From assembly GCF_000012945.1 (NCBI RefSeq), contig NC_007511.1:3100001-3164000 (forward strand): a stretch of 64,000 nucleotides of DNA. Direction: 5' to 3'. A program made the position numbers and the translations under genes. Every line of letters begins with the position of its first letter. Within the stretch, counting starts at the first letter, position 1. The notes below the pieces were generated by a model. It made no database searches. It saw nothing but the letters and a program-made list of their open reading frames with translations, and was not told the DNA's origin. Below are positions 35,517 to 44,540 of the stretch, piece after piece. This stretch comes from Burkholderia lata (GTDB lineage: Bacteria; Pseudomonadota; Gammaproteobacteria; Burkholderiales; Burkholderiaceae).

Positions 35517-35918
35517 CTAGACGAGAAGCCGGCGCGGCGGCCGGTCGATGCCGCCGGTCAGGAACGACACGACGACGGGCGTCGGTGCGAACGAAATGAT
35601 CGAAACGCCGATACCCGACGCAACGGACATCGCAGGAAGATCCGCCATGCCGGTGCCCAGGCAGCAGGACCCGCACGCGGAGCACGGCTGGGCATGTCGC
35701 GCATGATCGTCGGGCGTGTGCTGATGCGCATGCTGGCCACCGTGCGCGTTCGGCATTGCATGTCGCACTGCCTCGACGGCGCTTGCCCCGTCTTCCGCAT
35801 GCGGCATGGCAACGACCGCATCCGCGCCCGCACACGCCATCGACACGGTCGCGAACGACTGGATCGGCAGGCTCAGCGCCAGCAGCATGACGAGGACGAA
35901 TTTGCGCCAGTACGACAT
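35517..35918 (-). CDS. His/Cys-rich exported protein (DUF2946-like), first gene of the copper operon
   Basis: This 133-residue protein has an N-terminal hydrophobic signal segment (FVLVMLLALSLPIQSFA), then a histidine-rich stretch (HGGQHAHQHTPDDHARHAQ, about residues 59-77) and a CSACGSCCLG cluster, then a hydrophobic C-terminal segment. It is likely a metal-binding periplasmic or membrane-anchored protein. It is the promoter-proximal gene, read away from the copR promoter. The DUF2946 assignment is tentative. Confidence 0.72.
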   Translation of the reverse strand: MSYWRKFVLVMLLALSLPIQSFATVSMACAGADAVVAMPHAEDGASAVEAVRHAMPNAHGGQHAHQHTPDDHARHAQPCSACGSCCLGTGMADLPAMSVASGIGVSIISFAPTPVVVSFLTGGIDRPPRRLLV

Positions 35919-36036
35919 GGATGCGGAATCAGGCAGGCAACGACCGGATCGGCCGGCGCGGCGCCGCGACGGCGCGCTCCGGGGACAAGACGGCCGCAGC
36001 TTATCGCCGCCGCGGTGACGACGACATGGCCGAAAC

Positions 36037-36052
36037 ATGACGGAATTTTCAC
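36037..36052. promoter_or_regulatory. CopR/CusR-type box, copy 1
   Basis: ATGACGGAATTTTCAC matches the reverse complement of copy 2 at 14 of 16 positions. It lies 118 bp upstream of the first gene of the copper operon. Confidence 0.6.
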
Positions 36053-36082
36053 GAAACGCGGGCGATGAGGCGCACACGCTTC

Positions 36083-36098
36083 ATGACAATTCCGTCAT
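36083..36098. promoter_or_regulatory. CopR/CusR-type box, copy 2
   Basis: ATGACAATTCCGTCAT is close to the E. coli CusR box pattern ATGACAA-N2-TTGTCAT. It lies 96 bp upstream of copR. Confidence 0.68.
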
Positions 36099-36194
36099 CC
36101 CGCGATCATCCTTCGCGCACGCACGGCACCGTAAGCTCACGCGTTACACTGACCGGCTGGAATCAAGGATGAATCACGGACGGCCTGCCCCACC

Positions 36195-36866
36195 ATGCGG
36201 ATACTGATAGTCGAAGACGAACCCAAGATGGCGTCGTACCTCCGGAAAGGGCTGATGGAGGCGAGCTACACGGTCGACGTCGCGGAAAACGGCAAGGACG
36301 GGCTGTTCCTCGCGCTGCACGAGGATTTCGATCTCGTCGTGCTCGACGTGATGCTGCCGGAAATGGATGGCTTCGAGGTGCTCAAGCGGCTACGCGCGCA
36401 GAAGCAGACGCCCGTGCTGCTGCTCACGGCGCGCGAGGCGATCGAGGACAAGGTCGCCGGGCTCGAGCTGGGTGCCGACGACTATCTGCTCAAGCCGTTC
36501 GCGTATGCCGAGTTCCTCGCGCGCATCCGCTCGCTGCTGCGGCGCGCGCCGCGCAACGTACGCGACATCCTGCATGTCGCCGATCTCGAAGTCGACCTGA
36601 TCCGCCGCCGCGTGCGGCGTGCCGACACCCGCATCGACCTGACCGCGCAGGAATTCGCGCTGCTGCAACTGCTCGCCGAGCGCGAGGGCGAAGTGCTGAC
36701 GCGCACCTTCATCACGTCGCAGATCTGGGACATGAATTTCGACAGCGACACGAACGTCGTCGATGCGGCGATCAAGCGCCTGCGCGCGAAGATCGACAAC
36801 ACCTATGAGAAGAAACTGATCCACACGATCCGCGGCATGGGCTACGTGCTCGAGGATCGTTCGTGA
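36195..36866 (+). CDS. copR: OmpR-family heavy-metal response regulator
   Basis: This 223-residue protein has a receiver domain with the phosphoacceptor Asp in LVVLDVMLPEMDG (about residue 51) and Lys in LKPFAYAEFL (about residue 101), then an OmpR-type winged helix (TAQEFALLQLLAEREGEVLT; VVDAAIKRLRAKID; TIRGMGYVLE). It matches CopR/CusR regulators. It is divergent from the copper operon and overlaps the kinase start by GTGA. It would bind the two palindromic boxes in the intergenic region. Confidence 0.93.
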   Translation: MRILIVEDEPKMASYLRKGLMEASYTVDVAENGKDGLFLALHEDFDLVVLDVMLPEMDGFEVLKRLRAQKQTPVLLLTAREAIEDKVAGLELGADDYLLKPFAYAEFLARIRSLLRRAPRNVRDILHVADLEVDLIRRRVRRADTRIDLTAQEFALLQLLAEREGEVLTRTFITSQIWDMNFDSDTNVVDAAIKRLRAKIDNTYEKKLIHTIRGMGYVLEDRS

Positions 36867-38281
36867 CGCGCAGCTCCGGCTCGTATTCGCTGCTGCGGCG
36901 CCTGACGCTCGCGTTCGCCGTCGTCGCCGCGCTCGTGTTCGCGCTGACCGGCGCGTACCTGTACCGCTCGCTGTCCGCCGAACTCACGCGGCGCGACGAC
37001 ATCGAGATCTCCGGCAAGCTCAACCAGTTCCTGCAGCTCGCGCACGCGAGCGGATCGATCGCCGCGCTGCGTGCCGATCCTGCCGTGTTTCACGAGGTGC
37101 TGCTGTCGCATCCCGGCGTGTATCTCGGCATCTACGATGCGCAGCACCGCCCGATCGTCGAGCATTCCGACGAAGCCGGCAACACGCTCGCATCGGTGAT
37201 CTCGGCGCCGCATCCGGCCGGCGAAGCCCGCGGGCCGTTCACCTGTTCGCCGCCCGGCATCGGCACGTCGCGTTGCGTGTACGCACGCGCCACGCTGCCG
37301 TCCGGCGACGCGATCCAGGTCGCGCTGGCGCGCACGGCGACCGATCGCCAGTCGCTGCTCGAAAGCTATCGCGTCGACATCTGGCTCGCGGCGGCCGTGG
37401 GCGCGCTGCTGGTCGGTGCGCTCGGTTACGCGGTCGCTTCGCGTGGCCTGCGCCCGGTCGAGAGCCTCGGCCGGCAGACGTCGCGCATCGAGGCACACAA
37501 CCTGAACGCGCGGCTCGACGCGCGCGGCGGCCCGGTCGAGCTGCGCGAGCTCGCAACGTCGGTCAACCGGATGCTCGACCGCCTCGAACGCGCGTTCGTG
37601 CGGCTGTCGCAATTCTCGTCCGATCTCGCGCACGACATGCGCACGCCGCTCGCCAACGTGATCAGCTCGTCGCAGGTCACGCTGTCGCGCGCGCGCACGA
37701 CCGAGGAATACGAAGCGCTGATCGATTCAAACATCGAGGAATGCGAGCGGCTGCAGCGGATGATCGAGAACATGCTGTTTCTCGCGCGCACCGACAATGC
37801 GCGGCAGCACCTGAAAACCACCGAGCTCGACGCGGGCAGCGAGCTGCGCCGGCTCGCGTCGTATTTCCAGGCACTGGCCGACGAAGCCGGCGTGCGCATC
37901 GACGTGCATGGCGAAGCGCCGGTCGTCGCCGATGCGACGCTGTTCCGGCGCGCCGTCAGCAACCTCACGTCGAATGCGCTCGAACATGCGGAAGCCGCGT
38001 CGACGATCGAGCTGGCGGTTTCCGCGCAAGGCAGCTACGCGGTCGTCGAAGTCACGAATCGCGGCGCCGCGATTCCACCCGAGCAGGTCGACAAGATCTT
38101 CGAACGCTTCTACCGCATCGATTCGTCGCGGCACGGCGCGGCGCGCAACGCGGGGCTCGGGCTCGCGATCGTGAAGTCGATCATGGAGCTGCATCGCGGC
38201 AAGGTCGAGGTCGCGAGCCGTGACGGGCGCACGACGTTTGCGCTTTATTTTCCGCGCGGCACGACAGCGCAAGCCGGTTAG
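36863..38281 (+). CDS. copS: Heavy-metal sensor histidine kinase
   Basis: This 472-residue inner-membrane protein has a transmembrane segment at about residues 14-33, a periplasmic sensor loop, a second segment (LAAAVGALLVGALGYAVA, about 174-191) and a HAMP region. The H-box is FSSDLAHDMRTPLANV with the phospho-His, the N-box NLTSNALEHAE, and the G-box GLGLAIVKSIME. The GTG start overlaps the copR stop (GTGA). It presumably senses periplasmic copper and phosphorylates CopR. The sensor loop lacks clear metal-ligand clusters, so silver or other metals cannot be excluded. Confidence 0.92.
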   Translation: MTRSSGSYSLLRRLTLAFAVVAALVFALTGAYLYRSLSAELTRRDDIEISGKLNQFLQLAHASGSIAALRADPAVFHEVLLSHPGVYLGIYDAQHRPIVEHSDEAGNTLASVISAPHPAGEARGPFTCSPPGIGTSRCVYARATLPSGDAIQVALARTATDRQSLLESYRVDIWLAAAVGALLVGALGYAVASRGLRPVESLGRQTSRIEAHNLNARLDARGGPVELRELATSVNRMLDRLERAFVRLSQFSSDLAHDMRTPLANVISSSQVTLSRARTTEEYEALIDSNIEECERLQRMIENMLFLARTDNARQHLKTTELDAGSELRRLASYFQALADEAGVRIDVHGEAPVVADATLFRRAVSNLTSNALEHAEAASTIELAVSAQGSYAVVEVTNRGAAIPPEQVDKIFERFYRIDSSRHGAARNAGLGLAIVKSIMELHRGKVEVASRDGRTTFALYFPRGTTAQAG

Positions 38282-38686
38282 CGATTCTCATTCAGGCCAC
38301 GCACGCAACACCCAGGCCAACGCGTGCCGAATGCCTCCCGATCCGGCATGAGTACCCGCCACGCACGCCCCTTTCCCCATCCGATGAGTGGGTATGCCTG
38401 CGCAAGCTTGCCGAAAGCAATCCGCTCGGCTAGACTGCCCTTCGTCTTTGGGGAGTAGCCTGCTTTCCGTCCCTGGAAAGCGAACGCGTCAACACACTCG
38501 GCCTGCGGCCGTGGCGCGTTCAGCCTGATCGGCTTGGCGAGACCATGGGCGCATCGCGTCGTTCCTGGTCGGACGTCGTCGGATGCGCCATGGTTCGTCA
38601 GCGTCCGACCACGGAGTCCCCATGTTCCCCACCGCCCTCTCCCCGCGTTTCGCCGCCGTCCGCGCGCATGCCTGCGGAGGTGCCGC
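38282..38686. other. Intergenic region, possibly with a gene remnant on the minus strand
   Basis: About 400 bases separate copS from the exchanger gene. On the minus strand a frame of about 90 codons ending at 38278 reads smoothly (AFGKLAQAYPLIGWGKGRAW within it) but has no start codon with a ribosome binding site, weak GC3 bias and no family I recognise. It may be a decayed gene. The last bases carry the ribosome binding site of the exchanger gene. Confidence 0.4.
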
Positions 38687-39697
38687 ATGACTTTCATGTT
38701 CCTCGAACTGGCGTTCATGCTGATCGTCATCCTCGTCGCCGCCGAAGTCTTCACCAATGCGCTCGAACATCTCGGCGAACGCCTGAAGATTTCCGAAGGC
38801 GTAACCGGTTCGCTGTTCGCGGCCGTCGGCACCGCGCTGCCCGAAACGATGGTGCCGCTGCTCGCGCTCGCCGGCGGCACCGCGAACCAGGCCGTGAACG
38901 AGGAGATCGGCGTCGGCGCGATTCTCGGCGCGCCGCTGATGCTCGCGACGCTCACCACCTTCCTGATGACGCTCGCGGTGATCCGCTCGCGCGGGCTGCG
39001 CGGCACGATCGCGCCTGAACGCACCGGCTTCGTGCGCGACATGAACTACTTCCTCGCCGCGTTCTCGCTGGCCACCGCGGCGATGTTCGTCCCGCATCAC
39101 AACTGGGCCGTGCGCGCGCTGCTCGCGGCGATGCTGGTCGGCATCTACGTGATGTATGTCGTGATGACGTTCCGGGCGTCGAACCAGCTCGTCGATGCCG
39201 GGCACGGCACCGAGGCGCCGCACACGATGTTCCTGTCACGCCTGGGCCTGCCGACCAACCTCGCGACGATCGCGCTGCAACTGCTCATCGGCGTCGCGCT
39301 GCTGGTCGGCGGCGCGAAGGGCTTCATTCACGGCGTGGAAGGCGTGTCGCACGTGCTCGGCGTATCGGCGCTGCTGCTGTCGCTGATCATCGTGCCGATC
39401 GCAACCGAATTGCCGGAGAAGGTCAACAGCGTGCTGTGGATCCGCCGCAAGAAGGACACGCTCGCGTTCGGCAACATCACCGGCGCGATGGTGTTCCAGG
39501 GCACGCTGCTGCCGGCGATCGGCATCATGCTCACGCCCTGGGAGCCGCGCCCCGAAGTGCTGACCGGCGTGATCATCACGCTCGCGGCGGCGGCATGGCT
39601 GCGCTTCAATGCACGCGCGCGCGGGCTCGCGATCTGGGCATTGCTGGCGAACGGCGCGGGCTATGCGGGGTACCTGGTCCTGACGCTGGCGCGCTGA
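38687..39697 (+). CDS. CaCA-family cation exchanger (sodium/calcium exchanger-like)
   Basis: This 336-residue membrane protein has about 10 transmembrane segments and two alpha-repeats with the ion-binding signatures GTALPETMVPLLAL (about residues 47-60) and IVPIATELPEKVNSVLW near residue 237. It probably exchanges calcium or another divalent cation for protons or sodium. A strong GGAGG lies seven bases before the ATG at 38687. It ends five bases before the stop of the convergent GST gene. Confidence 0.88.
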   Translation: MTFMFLELAFMLIVILVAAEVFTNALEHLGERLKISEGVTGSLFAAVGTALPETMVPLLALAGGTANQAVNEEIGVGAILGAPLMLATLTTFLMTLAVIRSRGLRGTIAPERTGFVRDMNYFLAAFSLATAAMFVPHHNWAVRALLAAMLVGIYVMYVVMTFRASNQLVDAGHGTEAPHTMFLSRLGLPTNLATIALQLLIGVALLVGGAKGFIHGVEGVSHVLGVSALLLSLIIVPIATELPEKVNSVLWIRRKKDTLAFGNITGAMVFQGTLLPAIGIMLTPWEPRPEVLTGVIITLAAAAWLRFNARARGLAIWALLANGAGYAGYLVLTLAR

Positions 39698-39702
39698 GCG
39701 CG

Positions 39703-40341
39703 TCAGGATGCGTTCGGTCGCGAGTCGGCCTGCAGCACCTGCTGCACCGCCGGCCGCGCCCGCACCCGCTCGTACCACGCACGCAGATGCGCATACCCGG
39801 TCAGGTCGATATCCGCGTGGTACACCGACCGCAGCCACTCGGCCTTGCCCCAGCCCGTCAGCGCGAACAGGTATGCATCGGCGACCGTGAACGTGTCGCC
39901 CGTCAGGAACGCGTTGCCGGCGAGCTGGCGGTCGATCCACGCAAAACGGCTGTCGAGCTTCGCTCTCGCCGGGTCGACGTATTTCCCCGCCTGCACCGCG
40001 TACAGCAGCGGAATGAAACCCTTGTGGATTTCCGCCGTGAGAAAGTTCAGCCACTCCATCAGCCGATAACGGCCGAGCGTGCCGTATGCGGGCGCGAGTT
40101 CGGCTTGCGGACACCGATCCGCGAGATACTGCGCGATCACCGGCCCTTCGCGCAGCAGCGTGCCGTCGTCGAGTTCGAGCAGCGGTACATAGCCGAGTTC
40201 GGTCACATCGTAGTAATTGCGCCCGTCTTCAATGACGTGCTTGCGCGCGTCGACCTGGATGATCTCCGCGTCGATGCCGCCTTCGCGCAGCACGATGCAG
40301 ATGGCCTGGGAACAGCTTCCGGGAGCGTGATAGAGCTTCAT
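39703..40341 (-). CDS. Glutathione S-transferase
   Basis: This 212-residue protein has an N-terminal thioredoxin-like domain (MKLYHAPGSCSQAICIVLRE; YVPLLELDDGTLLREGPVI with the cis-Pro and the glutamate/serine GSH-binding loop) and an all-helical C-terminal domain. The Ser/Cys in APGSCSQ suggests the beta class of bacterial GSTs (GstA/GstB-like). It conjugates or reduces electrophiles with glutathione in the cytosol. It is divergent from an HxlR regulator that probably controls it. Confidence 0.92.
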   Translation of the reverse strand: MKLYHAPGSCSQAICIVLREGGIDAEIIQVDARKHVIEDGRNYYDVTELGYVPLLELDDGTLLREGPVIAQYLADRCPQAELAPAYGTLGRYRLMEWLNFLTAEIHKGFIPLLYAVQAGKYVDPARAKLDSRFAWIDRQLAGNAFLTGDTFTVADAYLFALTGWGKAEWLRSVYHADIDLTGYAHLRAWYERVRARPAVQQVLQADSRPNAS

Positions 40342-40432
40342 GCGTGTCCTTCGTGGGTTGTCCATGTATCGATTCGCCGCGACGCGGGCGCTAATATCTC
40401 GCATCGGCGCAACGCTGAGAAGACGGCAGTCG

Positions 40433-40451
40433 TTTGTGCCGTAGTCACAAA
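40433..40451. promoter_or_regulatory. Operator-like palindrome between GST and HxlR genes
   Basis: TTTGTG and CACAAA are perfect inverted halves separated by seven bases, 26 bp upstream of the HxlR start. It is a likely HxlR binding site overlapping a promoter. Confidence 0.55.
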
Positions 40452-40477
40452 AAGTTTACCGACCAGGATTCAGCACG

Positions 40478-40870
40478 ATGAAAACGAGTGCGACAGGATG
40501 TTCCGTTGAAGAAGCGATGCGCCTGCTCGGCGGCCGCTGGCGGCTGCTGCTGGTGTCGTATCTGCTCGACGGGCCGCGGCGCTTCAGCGACCTGCGGCGC
40601 GACATGCCCGGCATCTCGCAACGGATGCTCACGCTCGACCTGCGCGCACTCGAAGACGCCGGGCTCGTATTGCGCACCGTCTATCCGGAAGTGCCGGTAC
40701 GGGTCGAGTACGATCTGACCGCCGACGGCGACCGGCTGCGGCCCATCGTCGACGTCATGCGGGAATTCGGGCTGTGGCTGAAGGCGCGCGATGCCGATGC
40801 GTCGTGCGTCACCGGCGTCGCGCCGGGCGCGGCAGCCGCGAGCGAAACGGCACTCCATTCAACCCGATAA
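40478..40870 (+). CDS. HxlR-family transcriptional regulator
   Basis: This 130-residue protein has the HxlR winged helix: MRLLGGRWRLLLVSYLLDGP, FSDLRRDMPGISQRMLTLDL, LEDAGLVLRTVYPEVPVRVE (residues 14-80). A Cys at residue 8 (TGCSVEEA) sits where some HxlR redox sensors carry their reactive cysteine. It is divergent from the glutathione transferase gene, so it probably represses it until an electrophile or oxidant appears; that is inference. Confidence 0.9.
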   Translation: MKTSATGCSVEEAMRLLGGRWRLLLVSYLLDGPRRFSDLRRDMPGISQRMLTLDLRALEDAGLVLRTVYPEVPVRVEYDLTADGDRLRPIVDVMREFGLWLKARDADASCVTGVAPGAAAASETALHSTR

Positions 40871-40901
40871 CCCCTAATCCCATACGCAGGAACCCACATT
40901 C

Positions 40902-41270
40902 ATGGAACTTCACGCCACCATCGGCGCGGCGACGTCCGATCTCGACGACGACGAAAGCTTCGCCAACATCTACTGCCACGACGCCGAGCAGGACTATTGC
41001 TTCGCGCTGTCGCGCTTCCCGGACGACTCGCTGATCGAAGTGATGGTGCGCGACCAGATCACCGTGCGCGTCAAGGATCTGTCGGTGCGCCTGACGGACG
41101 ACACGATCGACGTCGAGATCGAACCCGCCCTCGCCGCGCGTCTCGACGGCCAGACGCGCTACGTGATCCATCTCGCGCCCGGCCAGTACGATCCGGCTAC
41201 GCTGCGCGCCGCGCTGAAGGAGATCTTCGTCGGCAAAAACGGGTATCAGGACGACAGTGCGCGTGGCTAG
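40902..41270 (+). CDS. Conserved hypothetical protein
   Basis: This 122-residue acidic soluble protein begins MELHATIGAATSDLDDDESF and looks like a beta-rich domain (IEVMVRDQITVRVKDLSVRL). I recognise no family. AGGAA precedes the ATG. It ends in a four-base overlap with the convergent PEBP-like gene. It may share the HxlR transcript. Confidence 0.65.
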   Translation: MELHATIGAATSDLDDDESFANIYCHDAEQDYCFALSRFPDDSLIEVMVRDQITVRVKDLSVRLTDDTIDVEIEPALAARLDGQTRYVIHLAPGQYDPATLRAALKEIFVGKNGYQDDSARG

Positions 41271-41815
41271 CGGCTCAATTGCACGGTCATCGTCGCCTTC
41301 GCGATAGCCTGGTAGTGAGCGGTGAAGCCGACGACCGCCGGCGTCGCGTCCGGCTCGACCGGCAGCTTCGCCACCTTGAGCGCGGTCAGCGTGATGACGT
41401 AACGATGTGGCTCGCCTTGCGGCGGACACGGGCCGAGATAGCCGGCGCGGCCGGTGTCGTTCTTCATCGGAACAGCACCCGCCGGCAGGCTGGCAACGTC
41501 GCTTCCCGAACCAGGCGCGATGCCACGGGCCGACACCGGTATGTCGGCGACGACCCAGTGCCAGAATCCGGAGCCCGTCGGGGCGTCGGCATCGAACATC
41601 GTCAGAAGGTAGCTTTGCGTTCCCTCCGGAACGCCGCTCCATCGTATGGATGGCGAAATATTCTGGCCATGGCAGCCAAAGCTGTTCGATACCTGCGCCT
41701 GATCGAACGCCCCGCCGGCGAGCTCCGCGCTCTCGATCGAGAAATCGCCTGCCTGCACCGTACCGGCAGCGATCATCGCTGCACAAAGGATGAAACCGGG
41801 CTTGAATGTCTTCAT
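41267..41815 (-). CDS. YbhB/YbcL-family (PEBP-like) exported protein
   Basis: This 182-residue protein has a signal peptide (FILCAAMIAAGTVQA) and a PEBP fold: NISPSIRWSGVPEGTQSYLL, MFDADAPTGSGFWHWVVADI and LGPCPPQGEPHRYVITLTAL. These are the D-x-D-A-P and G-P-C-P-P-x-G-x-P-H-R-Y anion-pocket motifs of the Raf-kinase-inhibitor-like family. The bacterial role is not well defined. It is exported to the periplasm. Confidence 0.9.
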   Translation of the reverse strand: MKTFKPGFILCAAMIAAGTVQAGDFSIESAELAGGAFDQAQVSNSFGCHGQNISPSIRWSGVPEGTQSYLLTMFDADAPTGSGFWHWVVADIPVSARGIAPGSGSDVASLPAGAVPMKNDTGRAGYLGPCPPQGEPHRYVITLTALKVAKLPVEPDATPAVVGFTAHYQAIAKATMTVQLSR

Positions 41816-42038
41816 CGTCAATCTCACCAGCGAGCGGGAATGGAACGGACATTCTTGCAATCGCGCCGGCTCCGAACAAGGCGAGCAAAGGTACCGGTAT
41901 CGCGACTACCCGGCAACGTTCAGCCACGCCCGCCCCGCTCGCGGAAAAAGCCGGATGCCGGTACATTGCCGGCAATCGGAAACCGAGCGTGGCCTGCCGC
42001 TTCCGTCCACATTCACGCCTTTCATGCCTGATCCGATC

Positions 42039-42902
42039 ATGACGCGCCCTTCACGACTCCGTTCGCTGCTCCACCGCTCCATGCTGCTGCTCGCCGCCTG
42101 CGCATCGATCACACCCGCCGCGCACGCGGCCAAGCCGCTGCTCACGTTCAAGGTCGACGACACCGTCACGGCCCGCGTCGAGCGTGCTGACAGCGAGCAC
42201 ATCACCGTGCGCTTCCTCCCAAGCGGCAAGACGCAAACGCTCGACGTCACCGCCGCCGACGAGGAAGGCCACTATCACCTCTCGTCGGACGACTACAACT
42301 TCGACGGCCACCGCGATCTCGCCATGCACGCGACGCTCGGCATGGTCAACGACAGCTATGGCATCTACCTGTACGACCCCGCACGCCAGCAGTTCGAGCC
42401 GCTGCACCTGCCGGCAAGCAATATGCCGCACGGCAACTGCGACGACCTGATCAACGTGCAAGCGAAGCCGAAGGAACGCACGCTGTACAGCTCGTGCCGC
42501 GGCGGCCCGATCTGGTACACCGACGCGTATCGCTTCGACGCGAGCGGCAAGCTGTACCTGTACCAGTCCAGCGAAGCGATACCCGACGACCTGCGCGACC
42601 TGCTCGACACCGATTCCGGCCCGTCGTCGATGCTGCTGACCTTCGACGCGCAAGGCAAGCGCGTATCGCGCCGCCCCGACGCGTACGGCGGCGGCATCGT
42701 CACGTTCAAGGTGCGCCCGGCGCGCCTGCCGCTGCACGATGCGATGAACGACGCGCCCACGCGCCGCTACGTCGTCGCGGGCGACACGGTCGAGCTGATC
42801 GACGCGAGCGCCGATTTCCAGTGGCTGAAGGTGCGGTATCGCAACCCGCACGCCGGCGTGGTGCAGGGCTGGGTCAGCGCGAAGGAAGCGATGGCCAACT
42901 GA
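42039..42902 (+). CDS. Exported protein with XAC2610-like and SH3-like regions
   Basis: This 287-residue protein has a signal peptide (RSMLLLAACASITPAAHA). A middle region with SSDDYNFDGHRDLAMHAT (a D-x-N-x-D-x-D repeat-like calcium site) resembles XAC2610-type domains, and the C-terminal segment FQWLKVRYRNPHAGVVQGWV looks like a bacterial SH3 domain that could bind the cell wall. Neither ATG (42024 or 42039) has a good ribosome binding site; I chose the one giving the shorter signal peptide. The function is unknown. Confidence 0.65.
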   Translation: MTRPSRLRSLLHRSMLLLAACASITPAAHAAKPLLTFKVDDTVTARVERADSEHITVRFLPSGKTQTLDVTAADEEGHYHLSSDDYNFDGHRDLAMHATLGMVNDSYGIYLYDPARQQFEPLHLPASNMPHGNCDDLINVQAKPKERTLYSSCRGGPIWYTDAYRFDASGKLYLYQSSEAIPDDLRDLLDTDSGPSSMLLTFDAQGKRVSRRPDAYGGGIVTFKVRPARLPLHDAMNDAPTRRYVVAGDTVELIDASADFQWLKVRYRNPHAGVVQGWVSAKEAMAN

Positions 42903-42950
42903 CACAAGCGGCGACGTGATCGCCGCCCTTTCCCACATATTGAGCGCGAC

Positions 42951-42970
42951 ATATCCCATTAATAGGGATA
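42951..42970. promoter_or_regulatory. Palindrome upstream of the MFS gene, related to others in the cluster
   Basis: TATCCC and GGGATA are perfect inverted halves separated by seven bases. It resembles the CCC-N-GGG elements at 48603, 50529 and 55844. It lies 114 bp before the MFS start. Confidence 0.45.
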
Positions 42971-43084
42971 CCTGTCCAAATGTTGACGCGCTTCCCGCCA
43001 CGGCTCTAACGTTCGCCCCAACGCCATTCGATTCGGCCGCCCCGCTCGCGGGCGACGGCCGGGCACAGAACACAGGAGACAACC

Positions 43085-44470
43085 GTGGCCCATTCCGCGT
43101 CACGCACTCACGCCAACCCGCCGGAACAACTGTCCGCGCACACTGGCGCCGCATCCGATTCCGCCACCCGTGCAGCAGCCGCGCAGGCGACGCCACCCAG
43201 CCGCAAGCGGCTGCTGATCCTCGCGTTGCTGTTCGTCACCGTCGTGATCAACTATCTCGACCGCAGCAACCTGTCGATCGCCGCGCCCGCGCTGTTCAAG
43301 GAACTCAACATCGATCCGGTGCGCGCGGGCCTCGTGTTCTCCGCGTTCGGCTGGACCTACGCGCTGATGCAAATCCCGGGCGGCTGGCTCGTCGACAAGG
43401 TGTCGCCACGCGTGCTGTATGCCGGCGCGCTCGCGCTGTGGTCGGCCGCGACGCTGCTGCTCGGTTTCGCTGGCTCGTTCGTCGGGCTGATCGTGCTGCG
43501 CCTCGCGGTCGGTGCGCTCGAAGCGCCTGCCTATCCCATCAACAACCGCGTGGTGACGACCTGGTTCCCGACCCGCGAACGCGCGAGCGCGATCGGCGGC
43601 TACACGTCGGGCCAGTTCGTCGGCCTCGCGTTCCTCACGCCGGTGCTCGCGTGGCTGCAGGTGCATCTCGGCTGGCACATGGTGTTCGTCGCGACCGGCC
43701 TCGCGGGCATCGCGTGGGCCGCGATCTGGTATGCGGTGTATCGCGAACCGCGCGCGTTTCGCGGCGTCAACGCGGCCGAAATCGCGCTGATCCGCGACGG
43801 CGGTGGCCTCGTCGATCTCGAGGACCGCGTCGCGGCGCGCACCGAACGTGCACCGTCGACGTGGCGCGACCTCGGCGTCGTGCTCGGCCGGCGCAAGCTG
43901 TGGGGCATCTATCTCGGCCAGTTCGCGCTGAACTCGACGCTGTGGTTCTTCCTCACGTGGTTCCCAACCTACCTCGTCAAGTACCGCGGAATGGACTTCA
44001 TCAAGTCCGGCTTCCTCGCATCGTTGCCGTTCCTCGCCGCGTTCGTCGGCGTGCTGTGCTCGGGCGTGCTGTCGGACTGGCTGATGCGCCGCGGCGCATC
44101 GCAGGGCTTCGCGCGCAAGCTGCCGATCATCTCGGGGCTGCTGATCTCGACCGCCATCATCGGCGCGAACTACGTCACGTCGACCGGCTGGGTGATCGCG
44201 TTCATGACGATCGCGTTCTTCGGCAACGGCTTCGCGTCGATCACGTGGTCGCTCGTGTCGGGGCTCGCGCCCGCACGGCTGCTCGGCCTCACGGGCGGCG
44301 TGTTCAACCTGATCGGCAACCTGTCCGCGATCGCGACGCCGATCGTGATCGGGCTGCTGGTGAACGGCGCGGACTTCTCGCGCGCGATCACCTACATCGC
44401 CGCGATGGCGCTTGCGGGCAGCCTGTCGTACGGGCTGCTCGTCGGCAAGGTCGAGCGCATCGACGCATAA
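43085..44470 (+). CDS. MFS transporter, ACS family
   Basis: This 461-residue protein has a hydrophilic N-terminus of about 38 residues and 12 predicted transmembrane segments. INYLDRSNLSIAAPALFKEL in the first segment and WTYALMQIPGGWLVDKVSPR (motif A region) mark the anion:cation symporter branch, which takes up organic acids or sugar acids. The GTG start is preceded by AGGAGACAACC. It opens the 43-59 kb cluster, is convergent with the C45 hydrolase gene, and has a palindrome upstream. Confidence 0.88.
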   Translation: MAHSASRTHANPPEQLSAHTGAASDSATRAAAAQATPPSRKRLLILALLFVTVVINYLDRSNLSIAAPALFKELNIDPVRAGLVFSAFGWTYALMQIPGGWLVDKVSPRVLYAGALALWSAATLLLGFAGSFVGLIVLRLAVGALEAPAYPINNRVVTTWFPTRERASAIGGYTSGQFVGLAFLTPVLAWLQVHLGWHMVFVATGLAGIAWAAIWYAVYREPRAFRGVNAAEIALIRDGGGLVDLEDRVAARTERAPSTWRDLGVVLGRRKLWGIYLGQFALNSTLWFFLTWFPTYLVKYRGMDFIKSGFLASLPFLAAFVGVLCSGVLSDWLMRRGASQGFARKLPIISGLLISTAIIGANYVTSTGWVIAFMTIAFFGNGFASITWSLVSGLAPARLLGLTGGVFNLIGNLSAIATPIVIGLLVNGADFSRAITYIAAMALAGSLSYGLLVGKVERIDA

Positions 44471-44540
44471 GCGTCACGCGGGCGGCACGCGCGCGCCGCC
44501 CTGCTTTACCGCTACCGCTAACCGCGCGGCGCACGTCGCG

